Source: Sphingomonadaceae bacterium (lineage in GTDB: Bacteria > Pseudomonadota > Alphaproteobacteria > Sphingomonadales > Sphingomonadaceae). Taken from it: a stretch of 64,000 nt of DNA. The DNA is taken from contig JAPZTW010000002.1 of NCBI GenBank assembly GCA_027533105.1, positions 248,001 through 312,000 of the forward strand, given 5' to 3'. Below are positions 40,996 to 53,293 of the stretch, piece by piece. Within the stretch, counting starts at the first letter, position 1; the number at the start of each line of letters is the position of its first letter. The position numbers and the translations under genes were made by a program. Under the pieces are notes generated by a model. The model ran no database searches, was not told where the DNA came from, and worked only from the letters and a program-made list of their open reading frames with translations.

Positions 40996-42642
40996 TCACA
41001 TATTCGGATAGTTCGGCCCGCCGCCGCCTTCCGGCGTGACCCAGTTGATGTTCTGGGTCTTGTCCTTGATGTCGCAGGTCTTGCAGTGGACGCAGTTCTG
41101 GGCGTTGATCTGGAGGCGCGGATTGCCTTCCTCGACGCCGAGGAACTCATAGACGCCAGCCGGGCAATAGCGCGCCTCAGGCCCGGCATAGAGCTTGAGG
41201 TTGATTTCCACCGGCACCGCCGGGTCCTTCAGCTGCAGGTGGCAGGGCTGGTCTTCCTCGTGGTTGGTGAAGGACAGCGCCACGCTGGACAGGCGATCGA
41301 AGCTGATCACGCCGTCGGGCTTGGGATAGTTGATCGGCTGGTAGAGATCGGCCCGCCCGGTCGATTCGCAATCGCGGTGATGGCCCATCACCGGCAGGAT
41401 CGGCAGCTTGAGATAGCGCAGCCACATGTCGAGCCCGGCGAAGACCGTGCCGATATCGCCGCCGAACTTGGCGACCATAGGTTCGGCGTTCTGGACCAGC
41501 TTCAGTTCCTTGGCGATCCAGCTGTCCCGCACGGCGGCGTCATATTCGGCCATCGAATCGTGTTCGCGGCCAGCGGCAATCGCGGCCGCCGCGGCTTCGG
41601 CGGCCAGCATCCCGCTCTTCATCGCGGTGTGGCTGCCCTTGATGCGCGGCACGTTGACGAAGCCGGCCGAGCACCCGATCAGCGCGCCGCCCGGGAAATC
41701 GAGCTTGGGCACCGATTGCCAGCCACCCTCGTTGATCGCCCGCGCGCCATAGGAAACGCGGCGCCCGCCTTCCAGGATCGCGCGGATTTCCGGGTGCTGC
41801 TTCCAGCGCTGGAATTCCTCGAACGGATAGACATAGGGGTTCTTGTAATCGAGCGCGGTCACGAAGCCGAGCGCGACCTGGTTGTTGGCCTGGTGGTAAA
41901 GGAACCCGCCGCCCCAGCTGTCGCTTTCGGTGAGCGGCCAGCCCTGGGTGTGGAGCACCCGGCCCGGCACGTGCTTGGCCGGATCGATATCCCACAGTTC
42001 CTTGATCCCGATGCCATAGACCTGCGGTTCGCAGTTGGCCTCAAGGTCGAACTTCGCCTTGAGCGTCTTGGTCAGGTGGCCGCGCGCGCCTTCGGCGAAG
42101 AAGGTGTACTTGGCGTGAAGTTCCATGCCGGGCTGGTATTCGCCCTTGTGACTGCCATCCTTGGCCACGCCCATGTCTTGCGTCGCCACGCCCTTGACCG
42201 AGCCATCCTCGTTATAAAGCACTTCGGCCGCCGGGAAGCCGGGGAAGATTTCCACGCCCAGTTCCTCGGCCTTGCCCGCCAGCCAGCGGCACAGGTTGCC
42301 AAGCGACCCGGTGTAATTGCCGTTATTCGACATGAACGGCGGCATCGGCCAGTGCGGCACCTCGAACTTGCCGGTGGGCGACAGCACCCAGTGCCAGTTG
42401 TCGGTCACCGGGGTTTCGGCCATCGGGCAGCCATCGTCGCGCCAGTTGGGCAGCAGCTCGTCCAGCGCCTTGGGATCGACCACCGCGCCCGACAGGATAT
42501 GGGCACCCACTTCCGAACCCTTTTCCAGGATGCAGACCGAAAGATCGGCGTTCACCTGTTTCAGCCGGATCGCCGCGGCAAGGCCGGCCGGGCCGCCGCC
42601 GACGATGACGACGTCATAGGGCATGGATTCGCGTTCGCTCAT
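40996..42642 (-). CDS. Electron transfer flavoprotein-ubiquinone oxidoreductase
   Basis: A 548-residue membrane-associated enzyme that passes electrons from ETF (fatty and amino acid oxidation) to ubiquinone. FAD-binding VVIVGGGPAGLAAAIRLKQ is at the N-terminus. The central part has GVATQDMGVAKDG and YTFFAEGARGHLTK. The C-terminal ferredoxin-like cluster is CPAGVYEFLG and INAQNCVHCKTCDIKDKTQNINWVTPEGGGG. AGGTGGGA precedes the ATG at 42642; a GTG nine bases upstream is less likely. It originally abutted ispE by two bases. Confidence 0.96.
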   Translation of the reverse strand: MSERESMPYDVVIVGGGPAGLAAAIRLKQVNADLSVCILEKGSEVGAHILSGAVVDPKALDELLPNWRDDGCPMAETPVTDNWHWVLSPTGKFEVPHWPMPPFMSNNGNYTGSLGNLCRWLAGKAEELGVEIFPGFPAAEVLYNEDGSVKGVATQDMGVAKDGSHKGEYQPGMELHAKYTFFAEGARGHLTKTLKAKFDLEANCEPQVYGIGIKELWDIDPAKHVPGRVLHTQGWPLTESDSWGGGFLYHQANNQVALGFVTALDYKNPYVYPFEEFQRWKQHPEIRAILEGGRRVSYGARAINEGGWQSVPKLDFPGGALIGCSAGFVNVPRIKGSHTAMKSGMLAAEAAAAAIAAGREHDSMAEYDAAVRDSWIAKELKLVQNAEPMVAKFGGDIGTVFAGLDMWLRYLKLPILPVMGHHRDCESTGRADLYQPINYPKPDGVISFDRLSSVALSFTNHEEDQPCHLQLKDPAVPVEINLKLYAGPEARYCPAGVYEFLGVEEGNPRLQINAQNCVHCKTCDIKDKTQNINWVTPEGGGGPNYPNM

Positions 42643-42716
42643 GGGTCCCACCTGTTAGGGGTTAAACGTGCGGTTGAGCCTTGAAAGCTGGCTTGCGGCA
42701 GGTCAAGACCGCAAAT

Positions 42717-43502
42717 GTGAACAACCCCGTCCAAACCGACCCGGCCAGCGATCCCCGCGCGGCCCTTGCCGCCGTGCTCGACTGGTGGCGCGAGGCCGGG
42801 GTGGACCATGCCTTTGGCGATGAACCGCGCGCCTGGCTGGCCGAAGTGCAGGCACCGGAAGCGGAAACACCGCGCGCGGACCAGCGCGCCGCCGCCCCGC
42901 AGCCGGCCTTTGCCCCGCCACCGCCCCCGCCTGCCGAGCGGATTGCCGGGGTCGACGCCCTGCCCGCCACATTGGCCGAATTCCGCGCCTGGTGGCTAGC
43001 CGAACCATCGCTCGATGGTGGCCAGGTGGCGAACCGCGTGCCGCCGCGCGGGGCGGAAGGCGCGGCGCTGATGGTGCTGGTCGATCACCCCGAGGCCGAG
43101 GACCGCGAACAGCTGCTGTCCGGGCCGCAGGGGCGGCTGCTGGACGCGATGCTGGCGGCGATGGGATTGGGGGCGGATGCGGCCTATGTCGCCTCCTGCC
43201 TGCCGCGCCACATGCCGCTGCCCGACTGGGCGGCGCTTGATGCCGCCGGGCTGGGCGAGGCGGTGCGTCACCATGTCGCGCTTGCCCGGCCAGAGCGGTT
43301 GCTGGTCTTCGGGCGGCACATCCTGCCGCTCCTGGGCCACGATCCAACGAAAACCGCTGAACCTTTACGCCGTTTTAACCATGAGGGCCGGACTATTCCG
43401 CTACTAAGCGTGGCGGGGCTGGCGGTGCTTGCCGCGAAACCGCGTGGCAAGGCCGCCCTGTGGCAGGCCTGGCTGGACTGGACGGAACAGGGATCGGTGT
43501 GA
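42717..43502 (+). CDS. Uracil-DNA glycosylase superfamily-like protein
   Basis: A protein of about 261 residues, divergent from the ETF oxidoreductase. The N-terminal 100 residues are Ala/Pro-rich (PPPPPPAERIAGVDALPATLAEFRAWWLAEPS). The C-terminal half (GAALMVLVDHPEAEDREQLLSGPQGRLLDAMLAAMGLGADAAYVASCLPRH) resembles UDG family 4-like proteins of alphaproteobacteria. The expected active-site and iron-cluster residues are degenerate, so activity is doubtful. Start GTG 42717 is a choice without a clear ribosome site; TTG 42681 is the alternative. The end overlaps the next start as GTGA. Confidence 0.62.
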   Translation: MNNPVQTDPASDPRAALAAVLDWWREAGVDHAFGDEPRAWLAEVQAPEAETPRADQRAAAPQPAFAPPPPPPAERIAGVDALPATLAEFRAWWLAEPSLDGGQVANRVPPRGAEGAALMVLVDHPEAEDREQLLSGPQGRLLDAMLAAMGLGADAAYVASCLPRHMPLPDWAALDAAGLGEAVRHHVALARPERLLVFGRHILPLLGHDPTKTAEPLRRFNHEGRTIPLLSVAGLAVLAAKPRGKAALWQAWLDWTEQGSV

Positions 43503-45283
43503 CCATACGGCTTCGCAGGATTATTCTGGCGATCGGACTGGCGGGCTCGACCCTCGCCGCCACCGCTCCGGCCATGGCGAACAGCGCCGCGGTCGACTAT
43601 TTCCGCAACCGGGCCGATCGCAGCGCCGTGCCCAGCCTGCTCAGCCAGGACGAGCGCAGCTATTACCGCGACCTTTTCGCCGCGATCGACAAGGGTGACT
43701 GGGCACGGGTCCAGGCCATGTTCGCCGAAAAGGCCGATGGCCCGCTGCACCACGTGGCGCGGGCGGAGTATTTCCTGGCCCCCGGATCGCCCCGGATCGA
43801 GCTGCCGCAACTCAACGAATGGCTGGCCCGCGATGCCAGCCTGCCGCAAGCCGAACAGATCGCCACCCTCGCGCAGAAACGCGGCGCGACCGAACTGCCG
43901 CCGCTCCCCCAGGCGGGGCGGATGATCACCCAGCCCAGCTTTGCCAAGCGGATCCGCCCGCGCGAGGTCAACGACGGGACCATGCCCGCCGCCGTCGCCG
44001 CCGCGATCAACGGCCGGGTCAAGGAAGACGATCCGGCCGGGGCCAAGGCCCTGCTCGACGGGATCGACACCCAGCTTTCCCCCGCCACCCGCGCCGAATG
44101 GCGCGCCAAGGTGGCCTGGTCCTACTACATCGAAAACGACGATGCCGGCGCCTATGCCCTCGCGCAGACCGTGCAGGAAGGCGAAGGCCCCTGGGTGGCC
44201 GAAGGGATGTGGACGGCGGGCCTCGCCGCCTGGCGGCTGGGCGATTGCCAGGGCGCGGGCGATGCCTTTGCCCGCACGGCCCGCCAATCGCAAAACAGCG
44301 AGCTGACCGCCGCCGCGCTCTATTGGCAAAGCCGCGCCGCGGTCCGCTGCCGCCAGCCGGACAAGGCTGCCGCCCCGCTGCGGGCCGCCGCGCGGATGGA
44401 CGAGACGCTCTATGGCATGCTGGCGGCGGAACAGCTGGGGCTGACCCTGCCACAAACCCACACCGCGCCCGATTTCACCCTGGCCGATTGGCAGAAGCTG
44501 CGCGACGAGCCCAATATCCGCACCGCCGTGGGCCTGGCCGAGATCGGCCGCGATGGCCTGGCCGACGAAGTGCTGCGCCACCAGGCGCGGATCGGCCCGG
44601 CCAGCGAATACCAGCCGCTGACCCGGCTGGCGCGCGACCTGGGCCTGCCCTCCACCCAGCTGTGGATGGCCTACAACACCCCGGCAGGCGGGCGCCCGGA
44701 ACCGGCGGCGCGCTTCCCCACGCCCAAGTGGACCCCGGCCAATGGCTGGCAGGTCGATCCGGCGCTGGTCTATGCCCATACGCTGCAGGAATCGGTGTTC
44801 CGCACCAAGGCGGTCAGCCCGGCCGGGGCGCGCGGGCTGATGCAGATCATGCCGGCCGCCGCGCGCGACCATGCCGCCCGGCTCGGCGTGGCTGGCACGT
44901 CCAGCGACCTGCATCGCCCCGAAGTGAACCTCGCCTTTGGCCAGCGCCACCTCGAAATGCTGCGCGATGCGCCGGGCACCCAGGGCCTGCTGCCCAAGGT
45001 GATGGCCGCCTATAACGCCGGGCTGACCCCGATCGCGCGCTGGCAGGCCGAAATCCGCGACCAGGGCGATCCGCTGCTGTGGATGGAGAGCGTGCCCTAT
45101 TGGGAAACGCGCGGCTATGTGAACATCGTCATGCGCAATTACTGGATGTACGAACGGCAGGCCGGTGGCCCGTCGGAAAGCCGGATCGCGCTGGTCCAGG
45201 GCCTGTGGCCGACCTTCCCCGGCATTTCCGGCGCTGGCGCGGTGCGGATGGCGGCCAACGGAACGATCATCCGTGGCCGTTGA
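43499..45283 (+). CDS. Lytic murein transglycosylase (Slt-like, second copy)
   Basis: A 594-residue periplasmic peptidoglycan-cleaving enzyme. A signal peptide (about 1-28, ending APAMA) is followed by a helical repeat region with TPR-like stretches and a C-terminal SLT domain. Glu431 lies in HTLQESVFRTKAVSPAGARGLMQIMP, followed by VMAAYNAGLTPIARW and the ESVPYWETRGYV end block. GTG 43499 overlaps the previous stop. It is a paralogue of the gene at 21319. Its downstream neighbour moaB overlaps it by 11 bp. Confidence 0.9.
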   Translation: MTIRLRRIILAIGLAGSTLAATAPAMANSAAVDYFRNRADRSAVPSLLSQDERSYYRDLFAAIDKGDWARVQAMFAEKADGPLHHVARAEYFLAPGSPRIELPQLNEWLARDASLPQAEQIATLAQKRGATELPPLPQAGRMITQPSFAKRIRPREVNDGTMPAAVAAAINGRVKEDDPAGAKALLDGIDTQLSPATRAEWRAKVAWSYYIENDDAGAYALAQTVQEGEGPWVAEGMWTAGLAAWRLGDCQGAGDAFARTARQSQNSELTAAALYWQSRAAVRCRQPDKAAAPLRAAARMDETLYGMLAAEQLGLTLPQTHTAPDFTLADWQKLRDEPNIRTAVGLAEIGRDGLADEVLRHQARIGPASEYQPLTRLARDLGLPSTQLWMAYNTPAGGRPEPAARFPTPKWTPANGWQVDPALVYAHTLQESVFRTKAVSPAGARGLMQIMPAAARDHAARLGVAGTSSDLHRPEVNLAFGQRHLEMLRDAPGTQGLLPKVMAAYNAGLTPIARWQAEIRDQGDPLLWMESVPYWETRGYVNIVMRNYWMYERQAGGPSESRIALVQGLWPTFPGISGAGAVRMAANGTIIRGR

Positions 45284-45800
45284 TCCATCACGCACCTTCA
45301 AGCCAATCAACATTGCCGTTCTGACCGTGTCCGATACGCGCACGGCGGCCGACGATACCTCGGGCGATATCCTGGCGGCGCGGGTTACCGGTGCCGGCCA
45401 CAAGCTGGCCGCGCGGGCCATCGTGCGCGACGATCCGGCGCTGATCGTTGCCCAGCTTGAGCAATGGATCGACGATCCCGCAATTGACGCGGTCGTCTCC
45501 ACCGGCGGCACCGGCCTGACCGGGCGCGACGTGACCCCCGAGGCGCTGGACCGGATCAAGACCCGCGACATCCCCGGCTTTGGCGAACTGTTCCGCTGGA
45601 TCAGCTTCCAGACCATCGGCACCAGCACGATCCAAAGCCGCGCCTGCGCTGTGGTGGCGCGCGGGACCTATATCTTCGCCCTACCCGGCTCGAACGGCGC
45701 GGTGAAGGACGGCTGGGACGGAATCCTTGCCGAACAGCTCGACAGCCGCAACCGGCCCTGCAACTTCGTCGAACTGATGCCGAGGCTCAGGGAAGTCTGA
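45273..45800 (+). CDS. moaB: Molybdenum cofactor biosynthesis protein B
   Basis: A 175-residue MogA/MoaB-fold protein acting on molybdopterin before molybdenum insertion. INIAVLTVSDTRTAADDTSG, DAVVSTGGTGLTGRDVTPEA and FALPGSNGAVKDGWDGIL are the family blocks. GTG 45273 is chosen; it overlaps the transglycosylase end by 11 bp. No other molybdenum genes are present in the window. It is the last gene of the UDG-like/transglycosylase/moaB run. Confidence 0.9.
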   Translation: MAVDPSRTFKPINIAVLTVSDTRTAADDTSGDILAARVTGAGHKLAARAIVRDDPALIVAQLEQWIDDPAIDAVVSTGGTGLTGRDVTPEALDRIKTRDIPGFGELFRWISFQTIGTSTIQSRACAVVARGTYIFALPGSNGAVKDGWDGILAEQLDSRNRPCNFVELMPRLREV

Positions 45801-45807
45801 AACCACC

Positions 45808-45884
45808 GTTGTCCCGGACCTGATCCGGGACCCTTGGCCAGAAAGTCCAGGCCCGCCAGCGATCCCGGCATTCGCGGGGATGAC
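45808..45884. repeat. Extragenic palindromic repeats
   Basis: GTCCCGGACCTGATCCGGGAC is a palindrome from 45811. About 30 bp on, GATCCCGGCATTCGCGGGGA forms a second one. Both sequence types are common extragenic repeats in alphaproteobacteria. They sit between moaB and the SOS promoter of the next gene. Confidence 0.65.
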
Positions 45885-45896
45885 CATTGAATAGAT

Positions 45897-45911
45897 GTTC
45901 CGCATATGTTC
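45897..45911 (+). promoter_or_regulatory. LexA (SOS) box of the SplB-like gene
   Basis: GTTC-CGCATAT-GTTC is a perfect alphaproteobacterial LexA operator ending 4 bp before the ATG at 45916. It overlaps a perfect inverted repeat of CCGCATAT and ATATGCGG (45900-45921) with a 6-nt loop. The promoter must lie on or over the operator. Confidence 0.85.
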
Positions 45912-45915
45912 TTAT

Positions 45916-47001
45916 ATGCGGATGGCGATTCCTCCTCCCATCCACGGCCGCGGTGCGCAGTCGGCCAAGGTGCCGCAGCGCTTCGGTCTCGCCGCGCGCG
46001 AGGTGGATGGAGACTGGCTGGATGCGCGCGAAGCGATCGACGGCTCCGCGCCGAAACTGCGGACCACGGTTACCGAGGAACGCCCCCGCACGATCATCAG
46101 CCGCAACCGCTCGCCCGATATCCCGTTCGATCGTTCGATCAACGCCTATCGCGGCTGCGAGCATGGCTGCGTCTATTGCTATGCCCGGCCGACCCATGCC
46201 TTTCACGATCTCTCGCCGGGGCTGGACTTCGAAACCAAGCTGTTCGCCAAGCCCCACGCCGCAAGCCTGCTCCGCGCCGAACTGGGCAAGCGCGGCTACA
46301 CCCCCGCCCCGATCGCGATGGGGACCAACACCGACCCTTACCAGCCCATCGAAGCCCGCTATCGCCTGACCCGGCAAGTGCTGGAAGTGTGCCTGGAAAC
46401 CCGCCACCCGGTAACGATCACGACCAAGAGCGCGCGGGTGGTGCGCGATCTGGACCTGCTGGCCGAACTGGCCCGGCTGAACCTGACGGCAGTCTCGATC
46501 TCGGTGACCAGCCTCGACCCCCGGCTCTCCGGCCTGCTGGAACCGCGTGCGTCCTCGCCCGCCAAGCGGCTCGATGCATTGGAACGGCTGGCCGCCGCCG
46601 GGGTACCGGCGCACGTTTCGGTCGCCCCCGTGATCCCCTCGATCACCGATGAGTATCTTGAGCGCATCTTGCAGGAAGCCGCCACGCGGGGCGTCAGAAC
46701 CGCCAGCTGGATCATGCTGCGCCTGCCGCACGAAGTGTCGCCGCTGATGCGCGAATGGCTCGAGGTTCACTACCCGGATCGCGCCGCCAAGGTCATGGCC
46801 ATCGTCCAGGCCATGCGCGGCGGCCAGGATTACGACAGCCGCTTTTTCGAGCGGATGAAGCCCAAGGGCGTCTGGGCCGACGTGTTCCGCACCCGCTTCC
46901 GCATCGCCTGCCAGAAGCTGGGCCTCAACCGCGAGCCGCCGCACCTCGATTGCGGGCAGTTTGTGGCGCCGCGCGGCGACGGGCAGCTGCGATTGCTATG
47001 A
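45916..47001 (+). CDS. SPL/PA0069-family radical SAM protein (SplB-like DNA photoproduct repair)
   Basis: A 361-residue radical SAM protein. The cluster motif is YRGCEHGCVYCYARPTHAF (Cys-x3-Cys-x2-Cys). MGTNTDPYQPIEARYRLTRQVLEV and TITTKSARVVRDLDLL, then SISVTSLDPRLSGLLEPRASSP, are hallmarks of the spore-photoproduct-lyase-related group. Related non-spore proteins have been linked to DNA damage repair in Caulobacter. The LexA box at its start supports that role here. The ATG at 45895 lies inside the operator, so 45916 (or 45922) is the start; the mRNA may be almost leaderless. Confidence 0.85.
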   Translation: MRMAIPPPIHGRGAQSAKVPQRFGLAAREVDGDWLDAREAIDGSAPKLRTTVTEERPRTIISRNRSPDIPFDRSINAYRGCEHGCVYCYARPTHAFHDLSPGLDFETKLFAKPHAASLLRAELGKRGYTPAPIAMGTNTDPYQPIEARYRLTRQVLEVCLETRHPVTITTKSARVVRDLDLLAELARLNLTAVSISVTSLDPRLSGLLEPRASSPAKRLDALERLAAAGVPAHVSVAPVIPSITDEYLERILQEAATRGVRTASWIMLRLPHEVSPLMREWLEVHYPDRAAKVMAIVQAMRGGQDYDSRFFERMKPKGVWADVFRTRFRIACQKLGLNREPPHLDCGQFVAPRGDGQLRLL

Positions 47002-47014
47002 TTGGAGCATGCAA

Positions 47015-47389
47015 ATGATCCACGGGCCAACGGAAACGCAGCGCCTTGCGAACAGGCTACGCAGGTCGATGACGCTACCCGAAGTGCTCTTGTGGCGAGA
47101 GCTGCGCAAGCGGCCGGGCGGATCGAAATTCCGTCGCCAGCATCCGGCGGGAAGCTACGTCCTCGATTTCTTCTGTGCCGAACTGGCATTGGCAATCGAG
47201 ATCGACGGGACGGCACACGACTGCGGTGGTGTTGCGGAGAAGGATGAGCGGCGCGATGCCTGGTTGCGGTGCCAAGGCGTAACCGTGATCCGGTTTCCGG
47301 CCAGCGACGTGCTGAAAGACGTCATGTCGGTCGTTGAAGCGATCCTCGCAATCGCGGTCAGCCTGCGCGCAACGAAATCCTCGCCTTGA
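47015..47389 (+). CDS. DUF559 Vsr-like endonuclease-fold protein (copy B)
   Basis: A 124-residue DUF559 protein, roughly half identical to copy A at 40491-40925. LPEVLLWRELRKRPGG (Glu23), FRRQHPAGSYVLDFFC (Asp51) and LALAIEIDGTAHD (Glu62, Asp64) carry the presumed metal-binding residues. ATG 47015 has GGAG seven bases upstream and matches the start of copy A; ATG 47009 is the alternative. It begins 13 bp after the SplB-like gene and may be co-induced by DNA damage. Its stop TGA is inside the loop of the following inverted repeat. Confidence 0.84.
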   Translation: MIHGPTETQRLANRLRRSMTLPEVLLWRELRKRPGGSKFRRQHPAGSYVLDFFCAELALAIEIDGTAHDCGGVAEKDERRDAWLRCQGVTVIRFPASDVLKDVMSVVEAILAIAVSLRATKSSP

Positions 47390-47520
47390 GGCGAGGGGGA
47401 CCGCTCGCAGAGCGGTGGAGTGGTGGTAGGTAGGCGCGCGGCAGCGTGCTGGCTGCTGCTGCAGCCAATAAGTCACCACTCCGTCAGCCCTATGGGCTGC
47501 CACCTCGCCTCAAGGCGAGG
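47379..47520. repeat. 142-bp inverted-repeat unit at the end of DUF559 copy B
   Basis: Both ends are the hairpin CCTCGCC-TTGA-GGCGAGG in opposite orientation (47379-47396 and 47503-47520). Inside, the left arm continues GGGACCGCT-CGCAG-AGCGGTGGAGTGGTG and the right arm, in reverse, has a CAGCCC-GGGCTG hairpin then GGAGTGGTG. The layout palindrome + GGGACC + GCAG-capped hairpin + GGTGGAG equals that of the copy A repeats although the bases differ. Confidence 0.82.
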
Positions 47521-47521
47521 A

Positions 47522-47932
47522 TCAGCCGCCGTTGAACCGGATCAGCCGGCTGTCCGCCAGAGCCGCCGTGCGGTGCGGCAGGGCATCGCGGACGTATTCC
47601 TCGTTCTTGACCATGGCCATGAACACGCCGGAATTGGGATAGCCCATGACAAAGGCCGCGTCCCATTCATCGGCCGGGCCCGTCACCGCGCATTCGAGCG
47701 GGGCCAGCCAGACCATTGCCGCGCCATCGTCCGCCACCAGTTCCTGGAAGCGCTTCTCGTAGATCTCGTAGGCTTCGCGCCCGGTCAGCCCCTTGCCGTG
47801 GTTGGGATGGCCTACCGGGTATTCCGCCAGGTCGCGGAACTTGAGCAGGTTGAGCATATGGATCGGCCGGTCGCGGGGCAGATCCTTGAACACCAGCCAG
47901 TTCTCGCGCGATGGATCGATGTAGCTGGTCAT
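47522..47932 (-). CDS. DUF1330-like small protein
   Basis: A 136-residue cytoplasmic protein of dimeric ferredoxin-like (DUF1330/EthD-type) appearance: IHMLNLLKFRDLAEYP near the N-terminus, GREAYEIYEKRFQELVADDGAAMVWLAPLECAVTGPADEWDAAFVMGYPNSGVFMAMV in the middle. I know the pattern from uncharacterised proteins and give no reaction. It starts at ATG 47932. Its stop lies 1 bp beyond the inverted-repeat unit. Confidence 0.72.
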   Translation of the reverse strand: MTSYIDPSRENWLVFKDLPRDRPIHMLNLLKFRDLAEYPVGHPNHGKGLTGREAYEIYEKRFQELVADDGAAMVWLAPLECAVTGPADEWDAAFVMGYPNSGVFMAMVKNEEYVRDALPHRTAALADSRLIRFNGG

Positions 47933-48009
47933 GGCACGGTTCCTCCGCCTTCCGCTGTCGCTTTCCTACACACCGCCAGCCGTGTCATGCCGGACCGATG
48001 CCGCTGCCC

Positions 48010-48061
48010 CTGCCTTCCCGGTCCCCGCCGCAATCGACGGGGCCGGAAAGGGCAGTTTTTT
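48010..48061 (+). terminator. Strong rightward terminator without an upstream gene
   Basis: CTGCC (48010-48014) pairs with GGCAG, CCGG (48018-48021) with CCGG, and CCCCG (48023-48027) with CGGGG (48038-48042). TTTTTT follows at 48056-48061. No plus-strand gene lies nearby to the left: the nearest is DUF559 copy B, 620 bp away. The 179-bp gap may therefore encode a short RNA. Confidence 0.75.
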
Positions 48062-48111
48062 CTGCTCAGGACTGTGGTCCATGTGGTCCACGCGCCCTGA
48101 TCCGGTGGAGC

Positions 48112-49701
48112 CTAGGCGTCCGCCAGCTTGTATTCGCGGAACTGGTCGCGCAGGTCCTTCTTGCTGATCTTGCCGGTCGCCCCGTGCGGGATCGCATCGA
48201 CGAATTCGATCGCATCGGGCAGCCACCACTTGGCGACCCTTTCGGCGAGGTGCGCCATGATCGCTTCCTTGGTCACGTCCATTCCGGCCTTCTTGACCAC
48301 GACCAGGATCGGACGCTCGTCCCACTTGGGGTGATAGATGCCGATCGCCGCCGCCTCGGCCACGCCGGGCACACCCACAGCGGCATTTTCCAGCTCGACC
48401 GAGCTGATCCATTCGCCGCCGGACTTGATCACGTCCTTGGTGCGGTCGGTCAGCTGGAGCGTCCCGTCCGGATGCAGGATCGCCACGTCGCCGGTATCGA
48501 ACCACTGTTCGGCATCGGTCGCATCGGCCTCTGCCTTGAAGTAACGCTTGATGATCCAGGGGCCGCGCACCTGCAGCGCGCCGCTGGTCTGGCCATCGCG
48601 CGGCAGGACCTTGGTCGGATCGCCCAGGTCGACCGTGCGCAGCTCGACGCCGAACGGCACGCGGCCCTGCATCTGCTTGATCGTGACCTGTTCGTCGAAG
48701 GACCGTTCGTCCCAGTCCCAGGTCTGCGCGCCGGTCGTGCCGATCGGGCTGGTCTCGGTCATGCCCCAGGCGTGGGCGACATTGACCCCGGCCTTCATCA
48801 GCCGCTCGATCATGAAGCGCGGCGCGGCCGAACCGCCGATGATCGCCTGACGCAGCGTGGGCAGCGTCGTGCCGGTGGCATCCATATGCTGGAAGGTTGC
48901 CAGCCAGACGGTCGGTACGCCGGCCGAATGGGTCACCTTCTCGCGGTTCATCAGTTCGCACAGCACGGCGGCGTCGTTGACCGCCGAGAACACGAACTTG
49001 ATGCCCGCGGCCGCGCCCGCCCAGGGCAGGCCCCAGCTGGCCGCATGGAACATCGGCACGACCGGCAGCATGACCGAACGCGTGTCGAAATCGAAGATCG
49101 CCGGCTGCAGCCCGGTAATGGCGTGGAGCATGGTCGAACGGTGCTCGTAAAGCACGCCCTTGGGGTTCCCGGTGGTGCCGCTGGTATAGCAGAGCATGCA
49201 GGGATCGCGCTCGTCGCCGGTCGCCCAGGTGGTCTTGCCGTCTTCCTGGCCGATCCAGTCCTCGAACTCGCCATTGTCATAGCAGATGAAGTGCTTGATC
49301 GTGGTCCACTTCGGCTTCATCCGCTCGATGATCGGGGTGAAGGCCTTGTCATAGAGCAGCACCAGATCTTCGGCGTGGTTGGCGATGTACTCCAGCTGAT
49401 CGTCGAACAGGCGCGGGTTGATCGTGTGCAGGATCCCGCCGACGCCGACCGCGCCATACCAGGAAACCAGGTGGCGACTGTGGTTCATCGCCAGGGTGGC
49501 GATCCGGTCACCCGGCTGCACGCCCAGCTTGCGCAGGGCCTGGGTCATCCGCAGCGCATCGTGGCGAATGCCGGCCCAGTTGGTGCGCGTTTCGCTGCCA
49601 TCGGCCCAGCGGGTCACGATCTCACGGCTGCCATGCTCGCGCGCGGCATGGTCGATCAGATGGGTGACCCGCAGGTCGAAATCTTGCATTGCTCCCAGCA
49701 T
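48112..49701 (-). CDS. Fatty-acid--CoA ligase (medium/long chain, AlkK-like)
   Basis: A 529-residue adenylate-forming enzyme that activates fatty acids with ATP and Co[22 protein letters not shown] is the AMP-binding P-loop (about residue 190). [25 protein letters not shown] and [17 protein letters not shown] are the later core motifs, and the catalytic lysine is in [16 protein letters not shown] near the end. ATG 49701 has GGAG six bases upstream; the TTG at 49713 is less likely. It lies downstream of dnaE with a gap of about 30 bp. Confidence 0.92.
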   Translation of the reverse strand: MLGAMQDFDLRVTHLIDHAAREHGSREIVTRWADGSETRTNWAGIRHDALRMTQALRKLGVQPGDRIATLAMNHSRHLVSWYGAVGVGGILHTINPRLFDDQLEYIANHAEDLVLLYDKAFTPIIERMKPKWTTIKHFICYDNGEFEDWIGQEDGKTTWATGDERDPCMLCYTSGTTGNPKGVLYEHRSTMLHAITGLQPAIFDFDTRSVMLPVVPMFHAASWGLPWAGAAAGIKFVFSAVNDAAVLCELMNREKVTHSAGVPTVWLATFQHMDATGTTLPTLRQAIIGGSAAPRFMIERLMKAGVNVAHAWGMTETSPIGTTGAQTWDWDERSFDEQVTIKQMQGRVPFGVELRTVDLGDPTKVLPRDGQTSGALQVRGPWIIKRYFKAEADATDAEQWFDTGDVAILHPDGTLQLTDRTKDVIKSGGEWISSVELENAAVGVPGVAEAAAIGIYHPKWDERPILVVVKKAGMDVTKEAIMAHLAERVAKWWLPDAIEFVDAIPHGATGKISKKDLRDQFREYKLADA

Positions 49702-49734
49702 CAGGCTCTCCAAATCCCCCCACCCGCTGTTGAT

Positions 49735-53205
<3,471 letters not shown>

Positions 53206-53293
53206 GCCCGCTAGATGCGGCCTGGCGGCTCGATTCGGAAGGGGGCGCGGCGGGCTTTACCCACAGCGCCGAACGACGCGGCCAGAGCCCCGG

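Noticed and set aside
40491..41189. A longer 232-codon version of DUF559 copy A
   Set aside because: The extra N-terminal part lies across the right terminal repeat and the end of the ETF oxidoreductase gene. Alignment with copy B fixes the start at 40925.
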